From Anaerovibrio lipolyticus LB2005 (GTDB lineage: Bacteria; Bacillota; Negativicutes; Selenomonadales; Selenomonadaceae): DNA of 64,000 nt. The notes under the pieces are model-generated. The model did not search any database. It was given only the letters and a program-made list of their open reading frames with translations, and was not told the origin of the DNA. Numbering within the stretch: the stretch's first letter is position 1; each line of letters opens with the position of its first letter. Positions 53,236 to 61,029 of this stretch are shown one piece after another. Where the stretch lies: contig NZ_JHYA01000002.1 of NCBI RefSeq assembly GCF_000621545.1, positions 62,001-126,000 on the forward strand, read 5' to 3'. A program made the translations under genes and the position numbers.

Positions 53236-53267
53236 ATTTGTCGAACAAATTTATAGTAGGACATTAT
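53236..53267 (+). promoter_or_regulatory. FadR/GntR-type operator over the glcD promoter
   Basis: ATTTGT-CGA-ACAAAT (53236-53250) is an inverted repeat whose core TTGTCGAACAA matches the FadR-subfamily GntR consensus TNGTNNNACNA exactly. It overlaps a possible -35 (TTGTCG 53238-53243) with CATTAT (53262-53267) as -10. A lactate- or glycolate-responsive repressor is suggested; no regulator gene is adjacent. Confidence 0.5.
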
Positions 53268-53303
53268 CGGTGTTATTTTGATTTATTATAAAGGAGAGTA
53301 AGT

Positions 53304-54689
53304 ATGGAAAAAGATCAATTGATTGCCGAGATGAAGAAGATTGTCGGGGAAGAAAATGTTCTTCATTCCAAGGAAGCCCTTTACGCATATTCTTATGATG
53401 CGACACCAGGTCATATTTATATGCCTGATGTGGTGGTTTCTCCTGGCAATGTACAAGAAGTATCCGCTATTATGAAGTTTGCCAACGAGCACAAAATTCC
53501 GGTTTATCCTAGAGGCTCTGGCACTAATCTTTCAGCTGGTACGGCACCTCTTAAGGGCGGTATCGTTCTGTTGATGCTTCGTTTTAACAAAATTCTTGAT
53601 CTGGATTTGGAGAACCTTATTGCTGAGGTTGAGGTTGGCGTTGTGGTTCAGGATATTAATGATTATGTGGCACCACATGGTCTTATTTATCCACCTGATC
53701 CTGGTACTGTAAAGACTGCCAGCCTTGGTGGTACTATCTGTGAAAATTCCGGTGGCCTTCGTGGCCTGAAATATGGTATTACCAAGAATTATGTTCAGGG
53801 GCTGGAAGTAGTTTTGGCCAATGGTGACATTATTCATACAGGTGGCAAGAATGTAAAGGATGTTTCTGGTTATGATATGACTAAGCTCTTTACAGGCTCC
53901 GAGGGTACCCTGGGTATTATCACCAAGGCATATCTTAAGCTGGTTCCAAAGCCTGAGGCTCAGGCCAGTATGATAGCTGTATTTAATACTTTGGAGGATG
54001 CTGGTAATGCAGTATCTGATATCATTGCTGCCAAGATTATTCCTGCAACAATGGAAATTCTTGACAATTCCTCCATCCGTACAGTTGAGGACTTTATGCA
54101 TGTAGGTTTGCCAACGGATGCGGCTGCTATTTTGCTTCTGGAGGTTGACGGTCATCCAGTTATCGTGGCTGACGAAAAGGAAAAGGTCCTTGAGGTATTG
54201 AAGAAAAACAATGCTGCTGAGGTTACCCTGGCAAAGTCTCCTGAACACAAGGAACAGCTTTGGACTGCACGCCGTATGGCACTTCCTTGTCTGGCCAAGC
54301 TCCGTCCTACTACCTTTGTTGAGGATGCCACAGTTCCTAGAAGCAAGCTGACCCAGTTCCTTAAGATTGTTACCAAGGCTGCCAAGGATTACAATGTAAC
54401 TATTGGTACCTTTGGTCATGCTGGAGACGGCAATATGCATCCTACTATTGTGTGTGACCTTCGTGATAAGGAGGAAATGGAGCGGGTTCATAAGGCTATG
54501 GACGTTATCTTCCGTGGTGCTGTTGAATTGGGCGGTACACTTTCTGGAGAGCATGGCATTGGCCTTGGTAAGCTCCCTTGGATGGAACTCCAGCACGGCA
54601 AGGAAGGTATGAATGCCATGAAGGCTATCAAGCGGGCTCTTGATCCTAATCTGATTTTGAACCCTGGCAAGCTGATAGGAGAGTGTTAA
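53304..54689 (+). CDS. glcD: FAD-linked lactate/glycolate dehydrogenase subunit (GlcD-like)
   Basis: The 461-residue protein oxidises a 2-hydroxyacid such as D-lactate or glycolate. A PCMH-type FAD domain (about residues 35-215) has YPRGSGTNLSAGTAPL and LGGTICENSGGLRGLKYG. The C-terminal FAD-oxidase domain has GHAGDGNMHPTI and GTLSGEHGIGLGK with conserved His residues. Ending in ALDPNLILNPGK, it is typical GlcD. The Fe-S subunit gene starts one base after its stop. Lactate is the likelier substrate in a fermenter, but glycolate is not excluded. Confidence 0.92.
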   Translation: MEKDQLIAEMKKIVGEENVLHSKEALYAYSYDATPGHIYMPDVVVSPGNVQEVSAIMKFANEHKIPVYPRGSGTNLSAGTAPLKGGIVLLMLRFNKILDLDLENLIAEVEVGVVVQDINDYVAPHGLIYPPDPGTVKTASLGGTICENSGGLRGLKYGITKNYVQGLEVVLANGDIIHTGGKNVKDVSGYDMTKLFTGSEGTLGIITKAYLKLVPKPEAQASMIAVFNTLEDAGNAVSDIIAAKIIPATMEILDNSSIRTVEDFMHVGLPTDAAAILLLEVDGHPVIVADEKEKVLEVLKKNNAAEVTLAKSPEHKEQLWTARRMALPCLAKLRPTTFVEDATVPRSKLTQFLKIVTKAAKDYNVTIGTFGHAGDGNMHPTIVCDLRDKEEMERVHKAMDVIFRGAVELGGTLSGEHGIGLGKLPWMELQHGKEGMNAMKAIKRALDPNLILNPGKLIGEC

Positions 54690-54690
54690 T

Positions 54691-56004
54691 ATGGCTAATG
54701 AAATCACAGCAGAGGAAATAAATAAGCACGATGCCACATTGCTTAAGGATATAGATGATGCGTTGGCCAACTGCATGAAATGCGGTAACTGTCAGGCCGG
54801 GTGCCCAATTTATAGGGAAACCCGCAAGGAATTCTCCGTTGCCCGAGGCAAGATTTCCCTGATGCAGGCCATCCTTAGTGGCAAGCTGGAAATTACCAAG
54901 GAGTTTGACTCTATGATGGCTCAGTGTCTTACCTGTAAGACCTGTGCTGCCAACTGTCCTTGCGGTGTAAAGGCAGATGAGCTGATTCTTCGTGGCAGAC
55001 ATGCCACTATTAAGGCCCGTGGTCTTAATCCAATAAAAAAGACTGTATTCAGCTTATTGTCCAATCGTCCGCTGTTTAATACAGTATTGCGCATGGGCGG
55101 TATGTTTGGCTGGCTTACCTTTAAGGATATTCCGGATAAAAATGCGGTACTTTCACGCTTGCCAATGCCTGGTATGGATCCTAACAGAGCAACGGCACCA
55201 TTGGCTTCTACACCATTGAGAGCGGAGTACCCACCAGTAATCAAGGTGGATAATCCTAGATATAAGGTTGCTTTCTTCACTGGCTGTACCATCAACTTCA
55301 TGTATACTGATATGGGTAAAGCAGTTATTGAAGTGTTAAAGGAAAATGGTCATGAGGTTATACTGCCGGGAGCTCAGCATTGCTGTGGTACCCCTGTTCA
55401 TGTATCCGGCGCCTTTGAGCTGGCTAACGAAATGGCCAAGCATAACATTGAAGTGTTTGAACGTTATGAATGCGACTACATCGTAGGTGCCTGCGGTTCC
55501 TGTGTGGAAGCATTGCTTGACTATCCAAAATGGTTGGAGGATGAGCCGGATTGGGCGGCACGAGCTCAGAATATAGCCGATAAGGTTCGGGAAATCAGCC
55601 AGTTCCTGGTGGAGACTGGCTATAAGACAGACAATTTAGGTGCCATTAACAAGACCGTAACCATGCATGATCCTTGTCATATGGTTCGTGGTATTCATGT
55701 TACGGAGCAGCCTAGAGAGATTCTGAAGTCCATTCCTGGCCTTAATTTCGTAGAAATGAAGGAGCATGATCGTTGCTGCGGCTCTGGTGGTTCCTTTAGC
55801 TTGGCTCATTATGAGCTGTCACGCCAGATTAATGACAGGAAGTGTGAAAATATCAAGGCTACCAATGCAGACTATGTATGTGCCAGCTGCCCAAGCTGTC
55901 GTATGCATATAACAGATGGTATCGTTCAGAACAAAATGCCACAGGTAGTTTATCATCCAATACAGCTTTTGGCAGAGTCCTATAAGCTGGGTAAACAAAA
56001 GTAA
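54691..56004 (+). CDS. glcF: Fe-S/CCG-domain subunit of lactate/glycolate oxidase (GlcF-like)
   Basis: The 437-residue partner passes electrons from the flavin subunit. Two [4Fe-4S] motifs near the N-terminus are CMKCGNCQAGCPIYR and CLTCKTCAANCPCGV. Two CCG (heterodisulfide-reductase-like) domains follow, with FFTGC...HCCGTPVH and TMHDPCHMVR...DRCCGSGGSF. It is encoded directly after glcD and ends at a terminator, so the two form a two-gene operon. An electron-bifurcating EtfAB partner is not present nearby. Confidence 0.92.
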   Translation: MANEITAEEINKHDATLLKDIDDALANCMKCGNCQAGCPIYRETRKEFSVARGKISLMQAILSGKLEITKEFDSMMAQCLTCKTCAANCPCGVKADELILRGRHATIKARGLNPIKKTVFSLLSNRPLFNTVLRMGGMFGWLTFKDIPDKNAVLSRLPMPGMDPNRATAPLASTPLRAEYPPVIKVDNPRYKVAFFTGCTINFMYTDMGKAVIEVLKENGHEVILPGAQHCCGTPVHVSGAFELANEMAKHNIEVFERYECDYIVGACGSCVEALLDYPKWLEDEPDWAARAQNIADKVREISQFLVETGYKTDNLGAINKTVTMHDPCHMVRGIHVTEQPREILKSIPGLNFVEMKEHDRCCGSGGSFSLAHYELSRQINDRKCENIKATNADYVCASCPSCRMHITDGIVQNKMPQVVYHPIQLLAESYKLGKQK

Positions 56005-56016
56005 AATAAATCATAT

Positions 56017-56063
56017 AAAGCCAGTTGGAGGGATATGTGCCCAGAATTCCAGCTGGCTTTTTA
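56017..56063 (+). terminator. Intrinsic terminator after glcF
   Basis: AAAGCCAGTTGGA (56017-56029) pairs with TCCAGCTGGCTTT (56048-56060, one G-U pair), followed by TTAAA. The stem is 13 bp. Confidence 0.85.
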
Positions 56064-56162
56064 AATGCAAAAAATTTATAAAAAGACTTGACTTATATCT
56101 TACTCTAACTGTTAAAATAGGAAAACGATAGAAATTGTAATGCAAAATAGGATTGATGAAAA

Positions 56163-57470
56163 ATGACAGAAAAGAACAAAATTTCACGCCGGAATTTCAT
56201 AAAGGTCATGGCCGGAATTGGTGTATTGGCTGCTGGTGGCGGTATTTTTACTTTGAGAAAAACCTCCCTTGGCCGCGATATAGAAAATCAGGCCCGGGAG
56301 CTTTTACAGGATAAACAGTTTCAATACCTTCGTCAGATGGTGACATCCGATAATACAAGGAGTCGCAGAATAATGTGGCAGGCTTCGGAATATATGAGCA
56401 ATCCTCAAATCCGTCTGCGTCTGCAAAATGATACTAAACGTGAAATGGTTATTCCTGCTCAGGATGATTCCTTTTTTGATGATGGAGAAAATCACATTCA
56501 ATATTCCGCCCTGCTGGATAGATTAGAACCAGGTACTAAATATGAATTTGCTGTGGAAGACGGCAGTAAGGCCAGTAAATGGTTTCCGGTGCAGACTGCC
56601 ACAGATAATAAAGATAGGTTTTCTATGCTGATCTTCACGGACTCCCAGTCCAGCGATTACAGTGACTGGAGAAATGTGGCCCAAAATGCCATTAAACGTC
56701 ATCCAGACGCGGAGATTTTCACTAATCTGGGAGATTTAGTGGATAACGGAGAGGATAGCAGCCAATGGCGAGCTTGGTTTGGTGCTCTTGATGGCATTAT
56801 TGACCAAATTCCATTTGCACCTGTCGTGGGCAACCATGAATGCTATAACCGTGATTGGAAGGAACAGCTTCCTATGGCTTATTTGCGCTTTTTCAATGTT
56901 CCTGAGAATAACAGTAAGGACTTCAATCGCTACTACTATTCCTTCGATTATGGGCAGGTTCATTTTGCTGTATTGGGAACAGTGGAAAAGGAGATTAAGA
57001 ATTTTAAATCAGGATTAATGGATGAGCAGGCGGATTGGCTGGAAAAGGATTTGCAGCGTACAACCAAGCCATGGAAAATTGTCCTGATGCATAAGGATGT
57101 TCTTCAATATCGTATTGCCAGAATGCCAGAACGTAAGGAAGGCTTTTCAGAGGAAGGGCAGCTATTCATGCCTATTTTTGAAAAATATAATGTAGATATT
57201 GTATTAACAGGGCATCTTCATACCTATAGAAATCGTGGACATATTGTACAAGGAAAGCACGACCCTAATGGTCCATTGTATATTTTGTGTGGCTTATCCG
57301 GTAATGTACGATATGATCGTCTGTGGACTGATCATGCTTTGGATGAGGTGGTGGCACCACAGCCGGAAACAGATAATTATATGACCATGGATGTAGAAGG
57401 AAATGTAATCACTATTCGCTGCTTCTTACCTGATGGAACGAAGATTGATGAGGTTAAGGTGAATAAATAG
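56163..57470 (+). CDS. Tat-exported metallophosphoesterase (purple-acid-phosphatase-like)
   Basis: The 435-residue protein starts with a twin-arginine signal (ISRRNFIKVMAGIGVLAAG). A fibronectin-like N-terminal domain (about 55-145) as in purple acid phosphatases follows, then a calcineurin-type domain (about 155-410). Metal-binding blocks are FTDSQSSDY, NLGDLVDNGED, VGNHECYN and LTGHLHTYRN. The usual first GDxH block reads TDSQ, so one ligand is altered. The substrate is unknown. Tat export implies folding, probably with metal, before transport. No Tat genes are in the window. Confidence 0.87.
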   Translation: MTEKNKISRRNFIKVMAGIGVLAAGGGIFTLRKTSLGRDIENQARELLQDKQFQYLRQMVTSDNTRSRRIMWQASEYMSNPQIRLRLQNDTKREMVIPAQDDSFFDDGENHIQYSALLDRLEPGTKYEFAVEDGSKASKWFPVQTATDNKDRFSMLIFTDSQSSDYSDWRNVAQNAIKRHPDAEIFTNLGDLVDNGEDSSQWRAWFGALDGIIDQIPFAPVVGNHECYNRDWKEQLPMAYLRFFNVPENNSKDFNRYYYSFDYGQVHFAVLGTVEKEIKNFKSGLMDEQADWLEKDLQRTTKPWKIVLMHKDVLQYRIARMPERKEGFSEEGQLFMPIFEKYNVDIVLTGHLHTYRNRGHIVQGKHDPNGPLYILCGLSGNVRYDRLWTDHALDEVVAPQPETDNYMTMDVEGNVITIRCFLPDGTKIDEVKVNK

Positions 57471-57529
57471 CAAAATCATTATTAAAATATTGAATGCCAG
57501 AAGGAGTTCTTTTTGGCTTTTGAATTTTG

Positions 57530-57538
57530 TGCTATACT
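57530..57538 (+). promoter_or_regulatory. Extended -10 promoter
   Basis: TGCTATACT forms an extended -10 element 38 bp before the chosen ATG 57576. A -35 is poor. It lies inside the longer frame that would begin at 57513, so that frame's upstream part is not coding. Confidence 0.5.
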
Positions 57539-57575
57539 CAAGGGAGACTACAGTTATTTGAGGAGATGGGTTAGT

Positions 57576-58064
57576 ATGATTAGAAAACAGCTGCTGATGC
57601 TTTGTAGGCTTGTTGTTGTAGTAATGATATTATTTTTAGCTGGCAATATGGATGCAGCTACTGGTGAGGCCTCTGTATGGAATAAGGCATTTACCTATAG
57701 GGGTGATGTATACAGCATAGATAATTTCCGGACCAGCATTGTGGATTTTCCTAAATCTGGGAAGGCATTGGTATCCTGGTGGCGTGTAGAGATGGAGGAT
57801 GGCTCTTACTCCATAGAGAAATGGGCGTATAAAGGAAACCTAGCTCGCGGTACGGCCAAAGGGTGTTTGTTGGCCGTTGCTAAATACAATATAATGGGCG
57901 ACAGTGAGGAAAGTAAGACCATAACCGATAATCCGTTGGAGAATGATTATGAGGTTGTTTTTCCAGAGTCCATTGGTGAAGAAAAGTATCGGACGGCTAT
58001 ACAGGTATATTGTGATAGACGGGGACTCTATCAGGCAGAAGAAATGTCTGATGTATGGAAATAA
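57576..58064 (+). CDS. Secreted protein of unknown function
   Basis: The 162-residue product starts at ATG 57576, after GAGGAGATGGG and the promoter. It has a signal peptide (LLMLCRLVVVVMILFLAG, then NMDAAT). The mature part is a small mixed domain (NKAFTYRGDVYSIDNFRTS, SWWRVEMEDGSYSIEKWAYK). The end is charged and cysteine poor, with one Cys near the middle and one near the end. I recognise no family. It is followed by the bidirectional terminator at 58133-58159. Confidence 0.65.
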   Translation: MIRKQLLMLCRLVVVVMILFLAGNMDAATGEASVWNKAFTYRGDVYSIDNFRTSIVDFPKSGKALVSWWRVEMEDGSYSIEKWAYKGNLARGTAKGCLLAVAKYNIMGDSEESKTITDNPLENDYEVVFPESIGEEKYRTAIQVYCDRRGLYQAEEMSDVWK

Positions 58065-58132
58065 GCTGATGTTAGTATAAAACAGCTAGTTATTTTAGAT
58101 TGATTAATATAATACTTATATGAACTATAAAA

Positions 58133-58159
58133 GCCAGCCCAAAATGGGCTGGCCTTTTT
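58133..58159. terminator. Terminator between convergent genes
   Basis: GCCAGCCCA (58133-58141) pairs with TGGGCTGGC (58145-58153), then CTTTTTG. It separates the secreted-protein gene from the opposing XRE gene. Confidence 0.85.
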
Positions 58160-58163
58160 GTTT

Positions 58164-58397
58164 TTAATCATTCTCCGGTGGAATATATTCAATTAAATCA
58201 GTAATATCGCAGTCAAGGGCGTAACATAGTCTGGCTAAGACCGCTGTGTCAAGACGTTGTATTGTATTTTTACAATAACCTCTGACTTGGGACCGCTGTA
58301 ATTCAGCTCGAAATGCCAATTTGTTGATACTAATATTTTGTGTTTGAAGTATACTATCTAGTTTTATATTTATTCTCCCGTAGTTTATTTCTTTCAT
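58164..58397 (-). CDS. XRE/HTH_26-type transcriptional regulator
   Basis: The 77-residue protein is little more than a Cro/C1-type helix-turn-helix (about residues 10-70; ILQTQNISINKLAFRAELQRSQ, then DTAVLARLCYALDCDITDL). ATG 58397 is chosen because the preceding AGGTGA is seven bases away, whereas ATG 58403 abuts it. It is divergent from the 472-residue secreted protein. A 20-bp palindrome in the shared intergenic region (58494-58513) is its likely operator. Confidence 0.82.
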   Translation of the reverse strand: MKEINYGRINIKLDSILQTQNISINKLAFRAELQRSQVRGYCKNTIQRLDTAVLARLCYALDCDITDLIEYIPPEND

Positions 58398-58460
58398 AAT
58401 CATTCACCTAAAACAAGCCTGAAACATCTCAATATATATTTTATTCTTTTTATCGTCTAA

Positions 58461-58513
58461 TTGTAATGGATAAGATATTATGATAATATTTACATGGGTA
58501 GATATATACCCAT
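58461..58513 (+). promoter_or_regulatory. Promoter and palindromic operator upstream of the secreted 472-residue protein
   Basis: TTGTAA (58461-58466), a 17-bp spacer and TAATAT (58484-58489) form a promoter. ATGGGTA-GATATA-TACCCAT (58494-58513) is a perfect inverted repeat over the predicted transcription start, well placed for repression by the divergent XRE protein. Confidence 0.6.
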
Positions 58514-58594
58514 ATTAAGCATGTGATTTTTAAAAATGTTTAATTTTTAATATTTTTATAATACCGTTCTTTAGTTGAGGGGAGGAAATGGGAT

Positions 58595-60013
58595 ATGTTT
58601 AAACATCATATTTCAGCAGGGATAGCAGCTTTTCTTTTGTGTACGGGTGTGATGGTTGGCCTGCCAACCATGGCTGTTGCTGCAACATCGGTGAATCTAG
58701 ATAGAGATGATGTGGCGTATTACCGGGTGGCTGATACCCAGTCTAAAAAGGTGGATTTTGAATATGAGCCACAGCAAGGCATAAAGGTAGGGTATATTAT
58801 TACCGGTGATTATGAGGCCTTGTTGGATGATAATACTATGGGGTATATTCGTCGTGTTCTCCATACTAAGTTCCCAGGAGCCCGTTACCCAATGGAAAGA
58901 ATGGAGAATATTGATGGACATATCCATATGGGACGTCGCAATACTGGAGATACCTTTATCTTAAGTGAAGCCCATGACGTATTGGCTTTGGAATTTGAAA
59001 AATTGGAGAATATGTATCAGAGGATTCCAAGGCGTACAATTTCCAGTGATAGCACTATTAATGAAAAATCAAATGGTGTGGATATTGGGATTTCAAAAAT
59101 AAATGATAGAGGGAATGTGGTGCGTAGTGGGATTCTTAATGGTGTATTAAATGGAACAATTAGTGGTTCTGGATCTTCTACTAATTCCTCTTCAACAAGT
59201 GGTGCTTATAATGATACTACTGGTGCTTTTGGTAGCAATACTACAGGCTCTTCATCAGGTAGCGGGAACAGTGCAATTTCAGCTAATGGTTCTCTTAGCG
59301 GTGTTGAGGGAACGCATATAGATGAAGATATTACTGCAAAGGGCATACATTTTGGTACTGGAGATAGGGAAATTACCAGACATGATGATGTTATAGAAGA
59401 TTACGATTCCTTAGGTGCTGATAATTCCTATGACTTTACACCACATCTTACAACTCTTCCAAAGGATGACTATGTACAGTTTGCCCGTGAATTGGAGGAA
59501 GAAGGATTAGGTGGTTATGATTACCTTATAATGTTTAATATTAAGCCACTAAAGAGTGTGGTTAAGGGGAAATTGTTTGGCTCTACCCGTCAAAGTGACT
59601 TTAGATTGTCAGTTCGTGCAATTGACGTAGCTACTGGACGTTATATTGATCGTGGAGAATATTTATCAAGAGGAACTTCGTCCAGTGCCAACCTATCATT
59701 GCCAATTATTGGCAATTTAGGCCCAGGTCCTAGCTGGCGACGGGCAATGAGAAAATCTCTTATTGATGCCATGATAAAGAGCTTTGATCATATGCCAATA
59801 GGCAAGTATTCAGTTTGTGATAATCCATACTGTGCCAGACGGCAGGATGAAATTCGTATGGAAAGTGTATTTGGTAAAAGCCATCGTCATTGCGTAAAGC
59901 ATTGTAATGAAAGAACGTCATGTGATGATCATATGGTAAGTTATCAGCTTGATGCGGATTTACCATCAGGGTATGTAAAGGGCCAGAAGGATGAGCTCTA
60001 TATCCGTGATTAA
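58595..60013 (+). CDS. Secreted protein of unknown function with Ser/Gly/Asn linker and Cys-His cluster
   Basis: This 472-residue protein has a signal peptide (to about VAA at residue 30). An N-terminal domain (about 35-145) is followed by a low-complexity S/G/N/T linker (about 185-240). A second domain (about 285-400) has YDYLIMFNIKPLKSVVKG and DFRLSVRAIDVATGRYIDRG. The C-terminal region, rich in Cys and His (CDNPYC...HRHCVKHC...TSCDDH), could bind metal. The strand-DVATG-helix order resembles periplasmic domains of the LPP20/CsgG-like type. I do not recognise a family. Its promoter and the divergent XRE gene suggest repression. Confidence 0.6.
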   Translation: MFKHHISAGIAAFLLCTGVMVGLPTMAVAATSVNLDRDDVAYYRVADTQSKKVDFEYEPQQGIKVGYIITGDYEALLDDNTMGYIRRVLHTKFPGARYPMERMENIDGHIHMGRRNTGDTFILSEAHDVLALEFEKLENMYQRIPRRTISSDSTINEKSNGVDIGISKINDRGNVVRSGILNGVLNGTISGSGSSTNSSSTSGAYNDTTGAFGSNTTGSSSGSGNSAISANGSLSGVEGTHIDEDITAKGIHFGTGDREITRHDDVIEDYDSLGADNSYDFTPHLTTLPKDDYVQFARELEEEGLGGYDYLIMFNIKPLKSVVKGKLFGSTRQSDFRLSVRAIDVATGRYIDRGEYLSRGTSSSANLSLPIIGNLGPGPSWRRAMRKSLIDAMIKSFDHMPIGKYSVCDNPYCARRQDEIRMESVFGKSHRHCVKHCNERTSCDDHMVSYQLDADLPSGYVKGQKDELYIRD

Positions 60014-60088
60014 ATGATTGTTGTTCTTTAACAAAACTAATAATTTATATAAACAGCTGTAAACATGAAACGTTAATAGTTGGTGATT

Positions 60089-60127
60089 ATGAGGCTTTGC
60101 ATTTTTGTGAGGCCTCATTTTGTTTTT
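60089..60127 (+). terminator. Intrinsic terminator
   Basis: ATGAGGC (60089-60095) pairs with GCCTCAT (60112-60118), followed by TTTGTTTTTT. It ends the secreted-protein unit. Confidence 0.75.
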
Positions 60128-60169
60128 TGCATGAATGTTCCATAGTTGTTTTTAAAACATAATTTCTTC

Positions 60170-60198
60170 TTGTTGTTAGTATGCCAATGGCGTATAAT
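60170..60198 (+). promoter_or_regulatory. Promoter of the toxin-antitoxin operon (leaderless)
   Basis: TTGTTG (60170-60175), a 17-bp spacer and TATAAT (60193-60198) form a near-consensus promoter. Transcription should begin six or seven bases after the -10, at or next to A60205, the first base of the chosen toxin start codon. Confidence 0.65.
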
Positions 60199-60204
60199 GG
60201 AACT

Positions 60205-60570
60205 ATGAATATTGAATTTATAGTTCCACAGGTTCTGCTAGAAACAAATGCATACAGAAAAGCTGTGAATGATATTTGGGACGAAGATGAGCAGACAGAA
60301 TTTAAAAATTATATTGGTTCGAATCCCTATGCTGGAGTTGTGATTCCGGGTACAGGTGGTATTAGAAAAATACGTTGGCAAGCATCTGGACATGGTAAGC
60401 GTGGAGGGGCCAGAGTTATTTACTATATATATGACGAAAATAATCCGTTATATTTGTTGTATGCTTATCCCAAAAATGTTCAGGTTAATATTAGCGAAGC
60501 TGAAAAGAAGGTTCTCGCCTCTGTTGTTGACGAAATAAAACAAGCTATTAGAAGTAGAAGGGGTGAATAA
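60205..60570 (+). CDS. RelE/HigB-like type II toxin
   Basis: The 121-residue protein matches the RelE/ParE-fold HigB2-like ribonuclease toxins that cut mRNA on the ribosome. GTGGIRKIRWQASGHGKRGG and ARVIYYIYDENN are the family core; basic residues in that block are the expected catalytic ones. I start at ATG 60205 (MNIEFIVPQVLLE), the usual family N-terminus. ATG 60181 and 60187 lie in the promoter and have no ribosome-binding site. The mRNA would therefore be leaderless. The antitoxin start follows two bases after its stop, in the toxin-first order of higBA. Confidence 0.87.
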   Translation: MNIEFIVPQVLLETNAYRKAVNDIWDEDEQTEFKNYIGSNPYAGVVIPGTGGIRKIRWQASGHGKRGGARVIYYIYDENNPLYLLYAYPKNVQVNISEAEKKVLASVVDEIKQAIRSRRGE

Positions 60571-60571
60571 T

Positions 60572-60871
60572 ATGGATAAAGAGATGTCTTCCGTTGCTGC
60601 TGGAATAATGAATGGCTTAAAAGAGGTTTTAGAAGATGTAAAGGGAGAAAAGGCTGAAAAACTCCATAAAACTGTAGTTTATCGTATAAGTGCAAGGGCT
60701 GTACGGGAAAATTTAAATATGTCCCAATCAGAATTTTCAAGGAATTTTGGTATTCCTTTGGCTACACTAAGAAATTGGGAACAGGGGCGCCGTGATATGG
60801 ATGCCACTGCTGAAGCTTATCTCAAAACTATAAGTAAGTTTCCAAAAGAAGCAATGTCTGCACAACAATAA
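60572..60871 (+). CDS. HigA-like antitoxin with XRE HTH domain
   Basis: The 99-residue partner has an N-terminal helical region that probably wraps the toxin (ASSVAAGIMNGLKEVLEDVKG) and a C-terminal XRE-type helix-turn-helix (NLNMSQSEFSRNFGIPLATLRNWEQGRR). ATG 60572 has an AGAAGGGG site eight bases away; GTG 60563 would overlap the toxin. Toxin-first order, tight spacing and HTH fit NadS/HigA-type antitoxins that repress their own operon. A terminator follows. Confidence 0.86.
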   Translation: MDKEMSSVAAGIMNGLKEVLEDVKGEKAEKLHKTVVYRISARAVRENLNMSQSEFSRNFGIPLATLRNWEQGRRDMDATAEAYLKTISKFPKEAMSAQQ

Positions 60872-60889
60872 ATAGTTGTTATGTATTGA

Positions 60890-60919
60890 AAAAAGAGGAG
60901 TTGACGGGCTTCTCTTTTT
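60890..60919 (+). terminator. Intrinsic terminator of the toxin-antitoxin operon
   Basis: AAAAAGAG (60890-60897) pairs with CTCTTTTT (60912-60919). The T-run is part of the right arm. Confidence 0.65.
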
Positions 60920-60923
60920 AGTT

Positions 60924-60962
60924 ACTTCAATACAACTTCAAACAAACTTCAATTTACTTCAA
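60924..60962 (+). repeat. Four helically phased ACTTCAA repeats upstream of hydE
   Basis: ACTTCAA starts at 60924, 60935, 60946 and 60956, with spacings of 11, 11 and 10 bp, about one DNA turn. All lie on the same strand and face of the helix. The array sits between the toxin-antitoxin terminator and the hydrogenase-maturation operon, so it is a plausible multimer-binding operator or iteron-like array. Bases 60963-61029 are AT-rich. Confidence 0.65.
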
Positions 60963-61029
60963 AATCACCATATTGGCGAAAAATGTCAGACAAATAATAA
61001 AAGTCTTTATATTGATAAAATAAACCAAA

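Noticed and set aside
53532-54776. Long antisense open frame (414 codons) opposite glcD
   Set aside because: It lies fully opposite a clear family member. Its length reflects few TTA, CTA and TCA codons in the sense frame, and it has no ribosome-binding site or family resemblance.
57513-57575. Longer N-terminus of the secreted protein starting at 57513
   Set aside because: The segment contains the extended -10 promoter, and the signal peptide begins normally from ATG 57576.
60924-60962. CRISPR array
   Set aside because: The repeated unit is only 7 bp with 3-4 bp spacers; no Cas genes. It is better read as a binding array.
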